NCBI GenBank assembly: GCA_937876995.1
Contig: CALEFD010000043.1
Coordinates: forward strand, 1 to 40,534
DNA length: 40,534 bases
Reading direction: 5' to 3'
Source of the DNA: an uncultured Bacteroidales bacterium
GTDB taxonomy: Bacteria; Bacteroidota; Bacteroidia; Bacteroidales; Bacteroidaceae
In this document: positions 5,850-13,967 of the stretch, piece by piece
How positions within the stretch are numbered: position 1 is the first letter of the stretch
Layout of the letters: each line of letters begins with the position of its first letter
Notes under the pieces: model-generated
Told to the model about the DNA's origin: nothing
Seen by the model: the letters and a program-made list of their open reading frames with translations, nothing else
Databases searched by the model: none
Position numbers and translations under genes: made by a program

Positions 5850-8800
5850 TCAATTATTGCAAATAACCTTTGCTGTCTGCATCAAAACTCCGTCAACATA
5901 CAGGCTAACCATATAGATACCATCCTGCAATGCCTCAGGATACCATACGTATGTATATTCACCCCGTGAATTAACAGTGCTATAGGAATCTATGATACGG
6001 CCAACCATATCACAGAATGTAATGGTTACATTATGGTTGCCCTCCTTTCCTATTACGTATGGAACATTTAGAACTGTAGAGAATGGATTTGGTGTTGGTA
6101 TCTGCAACTGCATTGCTTCTACTACTCCAACACCCGTTGTATTTGCATTAATGGCAGTTATATTCTTACCCTTTGCATCAGAAATTACTATCTCTTTTAC
6201 AACTGCGTCATCACCAATCTGCAATAGTGCATGACGACCAGCTGATAGTGTACGGCCACTCATTGAGTATGCAAGGAACAGATATTCATTTTCTGCAGTC
6301 CAGACACCTGTCTGTTCCATTCCTGAAAGAGCATCCAATGCAACAATTTCAGTACCATTTGCTACATTCAGACGTACCTGTACACCACCAAGTGGCTGTT
6401 CTGTTTCTACATAAAGTATTCCATCCTGTACAAAGTAGCGAACTGGTTCATCATAAAGACCACTTATACCCGTACCTGTTGGTGTTGTAATAATACCAAT
6501 AGTACCTACTACATCAAGTACATTAACCTTAGTATCACTATTCACATCGGCTGCCTCAAAGATAAATGGCTGTGGATCCTGATATGTAATGTATGCAACT
6601 TCTGTTACTACATCGGCAATATCTACATTCATGCTACCATTAGCATCACCCTTCTGTGCGGTTAATGGTGTTGCTGCTACTGCATTACTCAAAGCGTGTG
6701 TGCTTAGTGATGTAGTTAGCTGTTTAATCACATAGTAGTATGTTGTACCAGGTACTACATTATAATCTACGAACGAAGTTTCTTCTGAATCTATTACAGT
6801 TGGGTTAACAATAGTACTATCGCTACTTGTACCTTCATTATCTAAAGTATATCTATATAGATTATAACCCAATAGGTCTGCAAAATCTTCTTCATCGGTT
6901 TCCCAGGTAAGAGATACTTTACCCAAACCAGCTTCAGCCATCAAACCTGTTGCCATAGAACCAGCAGCTGATACCTCTACATTGAAACGAGTATTCTCAA
7001 TAGGTATATCAAAATACTCATTATCGCGTGCTCCAGAAACATAAATACGATTCAAACCATCGGCACCTGTCTTACCGTTAATAGTCAGATATGTAGTATA
7101 TATCAGACTATCTGCACTCCAGCTACCTTCTTCTGATATTGAGTGAGAAGTGAATGGAGGACGTACACCCATAGCAACAAATGGTTCTACACTTGTATCC
7201 ATTGGACGGTTAAAATAGACTTCGAACTTATGTTTACCTACACCAAGAGGTGGTAACTGTTCAAATTCATCCTGTGCATCGTAGCCGTTGACTACAACTT
7301 TCCATACGATACCGTGGGCTTCTGCAGGGGGAACTATGAGTCTATCCGATAAATCAACCATAGCAAAACCCATAGGATTTGTTTTATGATACATATCAAA
7401 AATGCCTTCACGTATTAATTCATCGTCTGTGCTTCCTAAATAAGATGGAGCACCAAATTTGACAATAATTGGAGAATCATAATACGCAGTAATGTTGTAT
7501 TTTGTTCTAGAATTATCTTCATTGCCAAAAATATTGCTAGAAAATAAAGACTGAGGTGCATGTGCATTATAATGCATCAGAGAAGAACGATTAGCCGAAT
7601 TATTGCAGATGTTTGTGTTTATAAATCTGGTTGCAGAATGTCCACTTTCCCCAAACCATAAGCCAGCCCATGATGCTGTGTTATTATATATATTACATTT
7701 AACTAGGTCAGACTGAAAGAACATATAAGGAAAATTAGATGTGCAATTTTCAAAAATACAGTTTTCAAACTTTCCGTTAAAAAAATGTTCAGATGCCTCT
7801 GCTGCATCAAGAGATATTGAGGTTAAATTAGAAAACTTTGTATACTTGATCGGATTTGAGAATATAAATTTAGAAACAACTCCTCCACCTAGATCTGTTT
7901 TCGTAAATACAATCATACTATCAGCTGTACCTACACAATTTATATTTCCAGCACAAGAAATTCCCGTATTATCCTGGAATCTCAATATTGTACCTGGTTT
8001 TATCGTCAACGTAACGCCTTGGGGTACTGCCAATGGTTGAGTAACTATATAATGCACATTCGGATAAAGCGTCATATCCTCAGTAATCATACCACCTATC
8101 TCAACACCATTTTCTGCAGTAATGGTAAATTCCTGTATCAATTCCTGAGCAATATTGTCGCATGAAGCACGGAGTACCAGACGGATATGGCGTCCATCAA
8201 CACAATTTTCGTTTACCTTAAAACGTAGAGCATTAGCACTCTTTGCTTTTGCATAACTGCTAAGAGGTTTGCCAAATGACATGTTGCTATCCAGTATCTC
8301 TACTATAGTTGGATCTTCGTTCTCAGCAACTTCTAATGAGATGGTAATATTCTGGGCCACACCCCATTCATTTCGCAATGTTGGGTATAGTGCTATTGTT
8401 TCACCGGCATCCGCACGACCGTCAGCATCACCATCTATTGTATCTTTCAATACGTATGTTACCAGGCCAAGTTCCGGAATACGGTCTTCATCAGTTAATT
8501 TATAAGCTGCTTCAAAATCCACATTACCATAACCATTCTGCTTACGTGTATGAATAAGATCGCCAAAAAGGATTTCCCAACTTGCATACTCTTTACTCTG
8601 TAACAGGCGTGAAATACCACCGGCAACAAATGGACATGCCATAGATGTTCCGTTCAGTTTCTTATATCTGCCACCGGGATAGGTACTCATAATGCTTGCA
8701 CCCGGTGCACGTAGTTCATAATTATAGAGTTGCTCTTCTCCATACTTTGAGAAAACTGGTCCATCTTCATCAAAATTACTAAAACCTGTTAAACTTCCAT

Positions 8801-9986
8801 CAGGATTTGATGCCTCTACACCTAATACAAATGTAAATGCAGCAGGGAACATTGGTCCATTCTGACTAGCATTCTTTTTGTTTACAGCACAATCATGAGC
8901 ATCAATACACTTAAAATCATTACCCGCTGCTGCTACCAATACTGCCTTGCTATATGCTTTTGCCAATGCCTGCTCTTCTGCTATGGAATAGCCGTAACCA
9001 CCTATACTCATACTGATAACATCAGCTCCGTTGGCAGCCGCATAGTCTATACCTTTAATAATGGTAGCAACATCGCCGGTACCATCGCTCTGCATTACTG
9101 TAATTGGCATAATCAGCGCATCAGGGTTTGTGCCTGTAATACCTATGCCATTGTTTCCAACAGCAGCTGCTATACCTGCACAGTGTGTTCCATGACCATT
9201 CCAGTCACGAATACGGGCTGTCTGGTTAACAAAATCCCAGCCATGGAGGTCATCAGCAAAGCCGTTGGCGTCGTCATCTTCACCCTCTGCTCCATTAGCT
9301 TCCTGTTCGTTTGTCCAGATATTGTCTGCCAAATCAGGGTGAGTAATATCCACACCGGTATCAAGTATTGCTATAACCGGACGTTTGGTTGTTGTTTTTG
9401 GTTGTTGCCACAGGTATGGCATCTTTAGCGGACCATGTCCCCACTGTTCAGGGAATAGTGGTTCTGCCTGATAAGTTGCAGCCTCCTGGGCTGTTACTGA
9501 TGCACCGGTTTCTTCGCCGGTGGAAAGAGTATATATTATGTAGTTTGGTTCTGCATATTCAACTTCTTCCAAAGCTGATACTTTGTCTATTGCCTCCTGT
9601 ACATTTACCTTTGTTGCATCGAAGGTTAGTTTATAGAGGCTGCTCATATCTGAATCCTCTATGGTCTTGCCATTTACTGATGTCAGGCTTTTTGTTTGCG
9701 GTGAAACAACTGCACCACTTAATGGCATCAGCTGTTCGCTATCGGTAATACCAAGTTCATCCATCACATTCGCAATATTGCTCATACCCGGAGTTGCACC
9801 TCGCATAGGAGCACGCAGGTTTACATTGCTTGAAGGTTTGAACTTTACAATCATTTCGCCTTCGCGATACTGTCTTGCAGCATGTTGATCTATCTTTATC
9901 ACATCATCTACATTATTGTTTGACTGTGCAAACAACCCTGTTGTGGTCATTAAACCGGCCACCAATAACAAAAGACTCTTTCTCAT
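5850..9986 (-). CDS. Secreted subtilisin-like protease with dockerin-like, cohesin-like and T9SS sorting modules
   Basis: The 1378-aa protein has a signal peptide (cleavage near A20) and an N-terminal propeptide with EMIVKFKP (44-51). Its S8 peptidase domain has an intact triad: D209 in AILDTGVD, H265 in NGHGTHCAG, S448 in NGTSMACP, with N356 as the oxyanion residue. A beta-helix-like stretch follows near 650-850. Then come a fibronectin III-like module (about 1012-1109), a dockerin type I-like module with two F-hand loops (DANGSMNVDIAD and DVNSDTKVNVLD, 1110-1170), a cohesin-like module (1171-1291) and a T9SS type A tail (1292-1378, PTPNPFSTVLNV). It is first in a two-gene operon with the multi-cohesin protein. 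It probably acts outside the cell, on the surface or released, degrading protein. The domain calls are by motif. Confidence 0.85.
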   Translation of the reverse strand: MRKSLLLLVAGLMTTTGLFAQSNNNVDDVIKIDQHAARQYREGEMIVKFKPSSNVNLRAPMRGATPGMSNIANVMDELGITDSEQLMPLSGAVVSPQTKSLTSVNGKTIEDSDMSSLYKLTFDATKVNVQEAIDKVSALEEVEYAEPNYIIYTLSTGEETGASVTAQEAATYQAEPLFPEQWGHGPLKMPYLWQQPKTTTKRPVIAILDTGVDITHPDLADNIWTNEQEANGAEGEDDDANGFADDLHGWDFVNQTARIRDWNGHGTHCAGIAAAVGNNGIGITGTNPDALIMPITVMQSDGTGDVATIIKGIDYAAANGADVISMSIGGYGYSIAEEQALAKAYSKAVLVAAAGNDFKCIDAHDCAVNKKNASQNGPMFPAAFTFVLGVEASNPDGSLTGFSNFDEDGPVFSKYGEEQLYNYELRAPGASIMSTYPGGRYKKLNGTSMACPFVAGGISRLLQSKEYASWEILFGDLIHTRKQNGYGNVDFEAAYKLTDEDRIPELGLVTYVLKDTIDGDADGRADAGETIALYPTLRNEWGVAQNITISLEVAENEDPTIVEILDSNMSFGKPLSSYAKAKSANALRFKVNENCVDGRHIRLVLRASCDNIAQELIQEFTITAENGVEIGGMITEDMTLYPNVHYIVTQPLAVPQGVTLTIKPGTILRFQDNTGISCAGNINCVGTADSMIVFTKTDLGGGVVSKFIFSNPIKYTKFSNLTSISLDAAEASEHFFNGKFENCIFENCTSNFPYMFFQSDLVKCNIYNNTASWAGLWFGESGHSATRFINTNICNNSANRSSLMHYNAHAPQSLFSSNIFGNEDNSRTKYNITAYYDSPIIVKFGAPSYLGSTDDELIREGIFDMYHKTNPMGFAMVDLSDRLIVPPAEAHGIVWKVVVNGYDAQDEFEQLPPLGVGKHKFEVYFNRPMDTSVEPFVAMGVRPPFTSHSISEEGSWSADSLIYTTYLTINGKTGADGLNRIYVSGARDNEYFDIPIENTRFNVEVSAAGSMATGLMAEAGLGKVSLTWETDEEDFADLLGYNLYRYTLDNEGTSSDSTIVNPTVIDSEETSFVDYNVVPGTTYYYVIKQLTTSLSTHALSNAVAATPLTAQKGDANGSMNVDIADVVTEVAYITYQDPQPFIFEAADVNSDTKVNVLDVVGTIGIITTPTGTGISGLYDEPVRYFVQDGILYVETEQPLGGVQVRLNVANGTEIVALDALSGMEQTGVWTAENEYLFLAYSMSGRTLSAGRHALLQIGDDAVVKEIVISDAKGKNITAINANTTGVGVVEAMQLQIPTPNPFSTVLNVPYVIGKEGNHNVTITFCDMVGRIIDSYSTVNSRGEYTYVWYPEALQDGIYMVSLYVDGVLMQTAKVICNN

Positions 9987-10060
9987 ATTAGTTTATAGTT
10001 AATTAGTTAGTTACATTCTATAATTGACATAAAAAAAAACGTGAAGCTCTGCAAAATTGT

Positions 10061-10086
10061 CTGTTCAATTAAAATTGCTTGAACAG
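10061..10086. repeat. Inverted repeat in the protease leader
   Basis: CTGTTCAA (10061-10068) and TTGAACAG (10079-10086) are perfect 8-bp arms around a 10-nt loop, just downstream of the protease -7 box. It could be an mRNA 5' hairpin or an operator for a dimeric regulator. Confidence 0.4.
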
Positions 10087-10088
10087 AG

Positions 10089-10119
10089 CAAAAGTATAAA
10101 GCATTTTACAATCTATCAA
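10089..10119 (-). promoter_or_regulatory. Promoter of the protease-scaffold operon
   Basis: On the minus strand, TTG (CAA at 10117-10119), 20 bp, then TACTTTTG (CAAAAGTA at 10089-10096). The predicted start is near 10085, giving a leader of about 100 nt that includes the inverted repeat. Confidence 0.6.
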
Positions 10120-10203
10120 TAATTTTAATTTATTTTTCACCACAGGAGGGGGATATTTGACCACACATTCAGGTACAAATAGAGTACTATTACATTTTTT
10201 TAC

Positions 10204-10211
10204 TACATTTG
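10204..10211 (+). promoter_or_regulatory. -7 box of the acyl-CoA ligase gene
   Basis: TACATTTG matches TAnnTTTG, about 30 bp upstream of the ATG at 10241; no clear -33 TTTG is present. It rules out the longer open frame beginning at 10157. Confidence 0.5.
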
Positions 10212-10240
10212 CAGTACTACACACTACATTTAACATAAAT

Positions 10241-11902
10241 ATGGCAAATAACAATTGTTTGACTGCACTAATTGAGAAGTCTTTAAAGAGCCATTGGGAC
10301 AGAGAGGCATTTACAGACTATAAAGGTGCAACCCTGCTTTACAGAGATGTGGCAGAGCGCATAGCAAAACTGCATATTCTGTTTGAAGAGGCAGGGATTG
10401 AGAGAGGAGACAGAATTGCGTTATGCGGAAAAAACAGTTCCAATTGGGCAGTAGCCTGCTTGGCAGGTATCTCATACGGGGCTGTTGTGGTTCCAATTCT
10501 ACACGAATTCAAAGCCGACAACGTTCATAACATAGTTAACCATTCAGAAGCAAAGTTATTCTTTGTAGGCGAACAGGTTTGGGAGAATCTGAACGAATCT
10601 TCCATGCCGGCTGTAGAAGGAATAATATTGATGGAGGGTTATCAGGTGGTAATATCGCGCAATGAGAAGATTACACATGCGCGTGAACACATGAACGAAC
10701 TATTTGGTAAAAAATACCCTAAAGATTTTTCCAAAGACGATGTTAACTACGTTGAAACTTTTGACGAAGAATTAGCAATGATAAACTACACATCCGGTTC
10801 AACAGGATTTTCAAAAGGCGTAATGCTGCCTAACAGATCTATAATTAACAATTATATGTTCGGCCTGCACGTTATACCACACCTAAAACCGGGCGATGTA
10901 ATTATATCCATGCTACCTATGGCACACATGTACAGTTTCTCTTTTGAATTTATGTACGAATTCCTAAAGGGATGTCACGTATATTTTTTAACACGTCTGC
11001 CAAGTCCAAAGATTATCTTCCAGGCCTTTAACGAACTAAAACCGGCACTGATTGTTGCAGTACCTTTGGTAGTAGAGAAAATCATCAAAAAGAATGTTCT
11101 GCCCAAGTTACAGACTCCATCAATGAAGATGCTTCTAAAGGTTCCATTGGTAAACGACCAGATTAAGAAGAAGATTCGCGACGAACTTATCACCGCCTTT
11201 GGAGGAAACCTCTATGAAATAATAATAGGTGGTGCTGCATTTAATCAGGACGTGGAAAAACTGCTTGCAGAAGTAAAATTCCCATATACCGTAGGTTATG
11301 GTGCGACAGAGTGCGGACCTATTATATCTTACGAAGCTTGGGATAAATTCAAACCGGGTTCTTGTGGTAAAGCTGCTCTGAATATGGAGGTTAAGGTTTT
11401 GAGTAAAGACCCAGAAAACATACCGGGTGAAATTATCTGCCGTGGTCCAAACGTTATGTTAGGTTATTACAAAAACGACAAACTTACAGAAGAGTCTATA
11501 GATAAAGACGGATGGCTATATACCGGCGATTTAGGTATTATAGACAGCGAAGGCAACGTATTTATAAAAGGACGCAGCAAGAGTCTTATCTTAGGTCCTT
11601 CTGGTCAGAACATCTATCCGGAAGAGATAGAGGACCATCTGAACAATATGCCATACGTATCAGAATCGTTGGTTATTTCAGACCAGGGCAAACTGGTTGC
11701 GTTAGTATATCCCGATTTTGATGAAACCATGAAGGCTAATATGACAGAAGAACAGATTGCTGTAGCTATGGAACAGAACAGAATTGAACTGAACAGCATC
11801 TTGCCGGCATACGAACAGGTATCACAGATAAGAATTTATCATGAAGAGTTTGAAAAGACTCCTAAAAAGAGCATCAAACGATTCCTATATCAGAAAGATT
11901 AA
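10241..11902 (+). CDS. AMP-forming long-chain acyl-CoA synthetase
   Basis: The 553-aa protein activates fatty acids with ATP to acyl-AMP and then acyl-CoA. The ANL superfamily signatures are all present: P-loop TSGSTGFSKG (184-193), YGATE (353-357), GWLYTGDLG (424-432), KGRSKSLI (443-450), and a C-terminal TPKKSIKRF with the catalytic Lys of the adenylation half-reaction. No membrane segment or signal peptide is visible, so it is cytoplasmic or peripherally membrane-bound. The ATG at 10241 is chosen because the -7 box lies inside the upstream extension. The gene is monocistronic, ends in a strong terminator, and is divergent from the protease operon. The exact chain-length specificity cannot be read. 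Confidence 0.88.
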   Translation: MANNNCLTALIEKSLKSHWDREAFTDYKGATLLYRDVAERIAKLHILFEEAGIERGDRIALCGKNSSNWAVACLAGISYGAVVVPILHEFKADNVHNIVNHSEAKLFFVGEQVWENLNESSMPAVEGIILMEGYQVVISRNEKITHAREHMNELFGKKYPKDFSKDDVNYVETFDEELAMINYTSGSTGFSKGVMLPNRSIINNYMFGLHVIPHLKPGDVIISMLPMAHMYSFSFEFMYEFLKGCHVYFLTRLPSPKIIFQAFNELKPALIVAVPLVVEKIIKKNVLPKLQTPSMKMLLKVPLVNDQIKKKIRDELITAFGGNLYEIIIGGAAFNQDVEKLLAEVKFPYTVGYGATECGPIISYEAWDKFKPGSCGKAALNMEVKVLSKDPENIPGEIICRGPNVMLGYYKNDKLTEESIDKDGWLYTGDLGIIDSEGNVFIKGRSKSLILGPSGQNIYPEEIEDHLNNMPYVSESLVISDQGKLVALVYPDFDETMKANMTEEQIAVAMEQNRIELNSILPAYEQVSQIRIYHEEFEKTPKKSIKRFLYQKD

Positions 11903-11915
11903 AACCTATATAAAG

Positions 11916-11952
11916 AAGACGGAGCATTACCAAATGAGTGATGCTCCGTCTT
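11916..11952. terminator. Bidirectional terminator between acyl-CoA ligase and yggS-family gene
   Basis: AAGACGGAGCAT (11916-11927) and ATGCTCCGTCTT (11941-11952) form a perfect 12-bp stem with a 13-nt loop, followed by TTT on the plus strand. The minus-strand gene stops at 11954, immediately before it. Confidence 0.85.
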
Positions 11953-11953
11953 T

Positions 11954-12646
11954 TTATTTGCTGTAATCTCTTGCTCCAAAAATACTGCTACCTATCCTGA
12001 CTAAATTACTACCGGCATCCATAGCAATTTGATAATCGTCACTCATTCCGGCCGAAATCATAGAGAAGCTGTCATCAGCAGCAAAAAACTGATGCTTTAT
12101 ATTATTATATAACGTGATCAGTGTATTAAATTCGCCCCTTACCTGCTCTGCATTATCGGTAAAGGATGCCATTCCCATTACACCTGATATGGTGATATTT
12201 GTCAATTCGCGCCAAGGAGTGGTTGCAAGCATCTGCAGACACTCTTCGGGAGAAAAGCCAAACTTGGTATCTTCTGCAGCTATATGAATTTGCAACAAAC
12301 ATTTAATATTCCTATCGTACTTTTTGGCCTGTTTGTCAATCTCTACCAGTTTTTCAAAATTATCAACACCTTGAATTACTGAAACGTACGGAGCCATCAT
12401 CTTGATTTTATTTCTCTGAACGTGCCCTATAAAATGCCACTCAATATCATTAGGCAACAGGCCCTGTTTCATTGTCATCTCCTGAACCTTGTTTTCACCA
12501 AAGATACGCTGTCCTGCATTGTAAGCAGCCTGCAGAGCTTCAACAGGATGCGTTTTCGACACAGCCACCAAATCAACACCGGAAGCCAAAGTAGCCCTTA
12601 TATTCTCCAATCTTTCTGCTATAAAACTATAATCTGATAAAGCCAT
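11954..12646 (-). CDS. YggS/PLPBP family pyridoxal-phosphate homeostasis protein
   Basis: The 230-aa protein has the family motifs in order: AVSKTHP with the PLP-binding Lys31, FGENKVQE, WHFIGHVQRNK, GMMGMAS-like GVMGMAS, SAGMSDDYQIA and VRIGSSIFG. The family binds PLP on a single TIM-barrel domain and buffers free PLP and amino-acid/keto-acid balance rather than catalysing a defined reaction. It is monocistronic and divergent from the permease gene. A -7-like TAAGTTTG (CAAACTTA at 12672-12679) lies 26 bp upstream of its ATG. Confidence 0.92.
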   Translation of the reverse strand: MALSDYSFIAERLENIRATLASGVDLVAVSKTHPVEALQAAYNAGQRIFGENKVQEMTMKQGLLPNDIEWHFIGHVQRNKIKMMAPYVSVIQGVDNFEKLVEIDKQAKKYDRNIKCLLQIHIAAEDTKFGFSPEECLQMLATTPWRELTNITISGVMGMASFTDNAEQVRGEFNTLITLYNNIKHQFFAADDSFSMISAGMSDDYQIAMDAGSNLVRIGSSIFGARDYSK

Positions 12647-12671
12647 AGAACCATTATCTTGAAAAACCGGA

Positions 12672-12710
12672 CAAACTTACAAAACAATTGCCATAAAAGG
12701 AGTATCTTCG
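12672..12710. promoter_or_regulatory. Divergent -7 boxes for the yggS-family and permease genes
   Basis: The minus-strand TAAGTTTG (CAAACTTA at 12672-12679) faces the plus-strand TATCTTCG (12703-12710) in the 82-bp intergenic region. Neither has a clear TTTG at the usual distance. Confidence 0.45.
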
Positions 12711-12728
12711 CGCTATAAATAGAAAATA

Positions 12729-13967
12729 ATGGAACGGTTTATTGCAAAAAGGTTATATGGTTCGGACGGAAGTTCAAAAGGAGGTTCCCGTCCTGCCATA
12801 GTGATTGCAACTATCGGAATAGCATTAGGTCTGGCTGTTATGATAGTAACAATGGCAGTAACCCGCGGATTTAGAAACCAGATTCGCGACATTGTAATTG
12901 GCTTTACACAGCACATTACCGTTACCAATTACCAGATGAATTTTGGTACTACTGAACAGCCAATAACCTGCGATGAAACTCTATTTTTAGAGTTCAATAA
13001 CACAGAACATGTAGAAAAAGTTCAGAGATATATTCACAATCCGGGTATTATAAAAACCGACAGCCTATTCCATGGTTTTATTCTAAAAGGCATAGGCAGT
13101 GAATACGACATCTCTTTTTTTGAAGAACATTTGATAGATGGAAACATTCCCCAATTATCTGATTCATCATCTACTAACTGGATTCTTCTTTCAAAAAACA
13201 TTGCAGAGAAGATGCATTTGAAGACAGGCGACCGCATAGACCTATATTTTATGCAGAACTCTATACGAGCCAGACGCGCTACAGTAGCCGGAATATTCTG
13301 TACAAACTTCTCCGAATACGACCAAGTTTTTGGTATTACAGATATTAGAATGTTACAAAGACTGAATGGTTGGGAAGAAGACCAGGCCACCGGACTGGAA
13401 ATAAGACTTACCAATGAAAAATACCTGTACGAAGGGTATGAAAAGACAAGAGAGATTATGAACCGCGCAGATGCCAGAAACGATGAAGCCTATCTTATTG
13501 AGACTATGGAAGATTTGAATGCAGGCCTATTTGCATGGTTAGACGTTCTGAATGTAAATGTTGTTGCCATTCTTATTCTGATGCTTGGAATTTCCGGATT
13601 TACCATGATATCCGGTCTGCTTATCATCATATTTGAACGTACTGCAACTATTGGTACACTTAAAGCGTTGGGAGCAGACAACAAAACCATAAGAAAGATT
13701 TTCCTTCATTTTGCCACACGTATAATAGGAAAAGGTATGGCAATAGGAAACATAATAGGTATTGTCATAGTTCTTCTACAACAATACCTACATATTATTC
13801 CATTAGACCCGGCAAGTTATTATGTTGATAGTGTCCCTATGGAGTTAGGATTGGGCTGGTTTATTGTGCTCAATATTGTAATGTTTACTCTATCAATGCT
13901 TATGCTATTAGCCCCATCGGCAATAATATCACGTATATACCCCTCAAAGAGTTTGCGTTTTGAGTAA
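12729..13967 (+). CDS. ABC transporter permease of the LolC/LolE (FtsX-like) family
   Basis: The 412-aa membrane protein has the MacB/FtsX layout. It has an N-terminal helix (about 23-46, VIATIGIALGLAVMIVTMAV), a large periplasmic region (about 47-275), then three C-terminal helices (near 278-303, 325-350, 375-398). IGTLKALGADNKTIRKIF is the typical coupling segment after the second helix. Such permeases release lipoproteins from the inner membrane to LolA together with a LolD ATPase and a second permease. Neither partner is adjacent, so they must lie elsewhere. The stop abuts the convergent lepA stop with no gap and no terminator. Confidence 0.82.
   Translation: MERFIAKRLYGSDGSSKGGSRPAIVIATIGIALGLAVMIVTMAVTRGFRNQIRDIVIGFTQHITVTNYQMNFGTTEQPITCDETLFLEFNNTEHVEKVQRYIHNPGIIKTDSLFHGFILKGIGSEYDISFFEEHLIDGNIPQLSDSSSTNWILLSKNIAEKMHLKTGDRIDLYFMQNSIRARRATVAGIFCTNFSEYDQVFGITDIRMLQRLNGWEEDQATGLEIRLTNEKYLYEGYEKTREIMNRADARNDEAYLIETMEDLNAGLFAWLDVLNVNVVAILILMLGISGFTMISGLLIIIFERTATIGTLKALGADNKTIRKIFLHFATRIIGKGMAIGNIIGIVIVLLQQYLHIIPLDPASYYVDSVPMELGLGWFIVLNIVMFTLSMLMLLAPSAIISRIYPSKSLRFE

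Noticed and set aside
8895..9888. Plus-strand open frames opposite the protease catalytic region
   Set aside because: Low-complexity Cys/His-rich shadows of a gene with an intact catalytic triad on the minus strand.
10157..10240. Upstream extension of the acyl-CoA ligase frame
   Set aside because: Begins with a non-ATG start, contains the -7 box TACATTTG, and lacks similarity to the family; MANNNCLT at 10241 is the better start.
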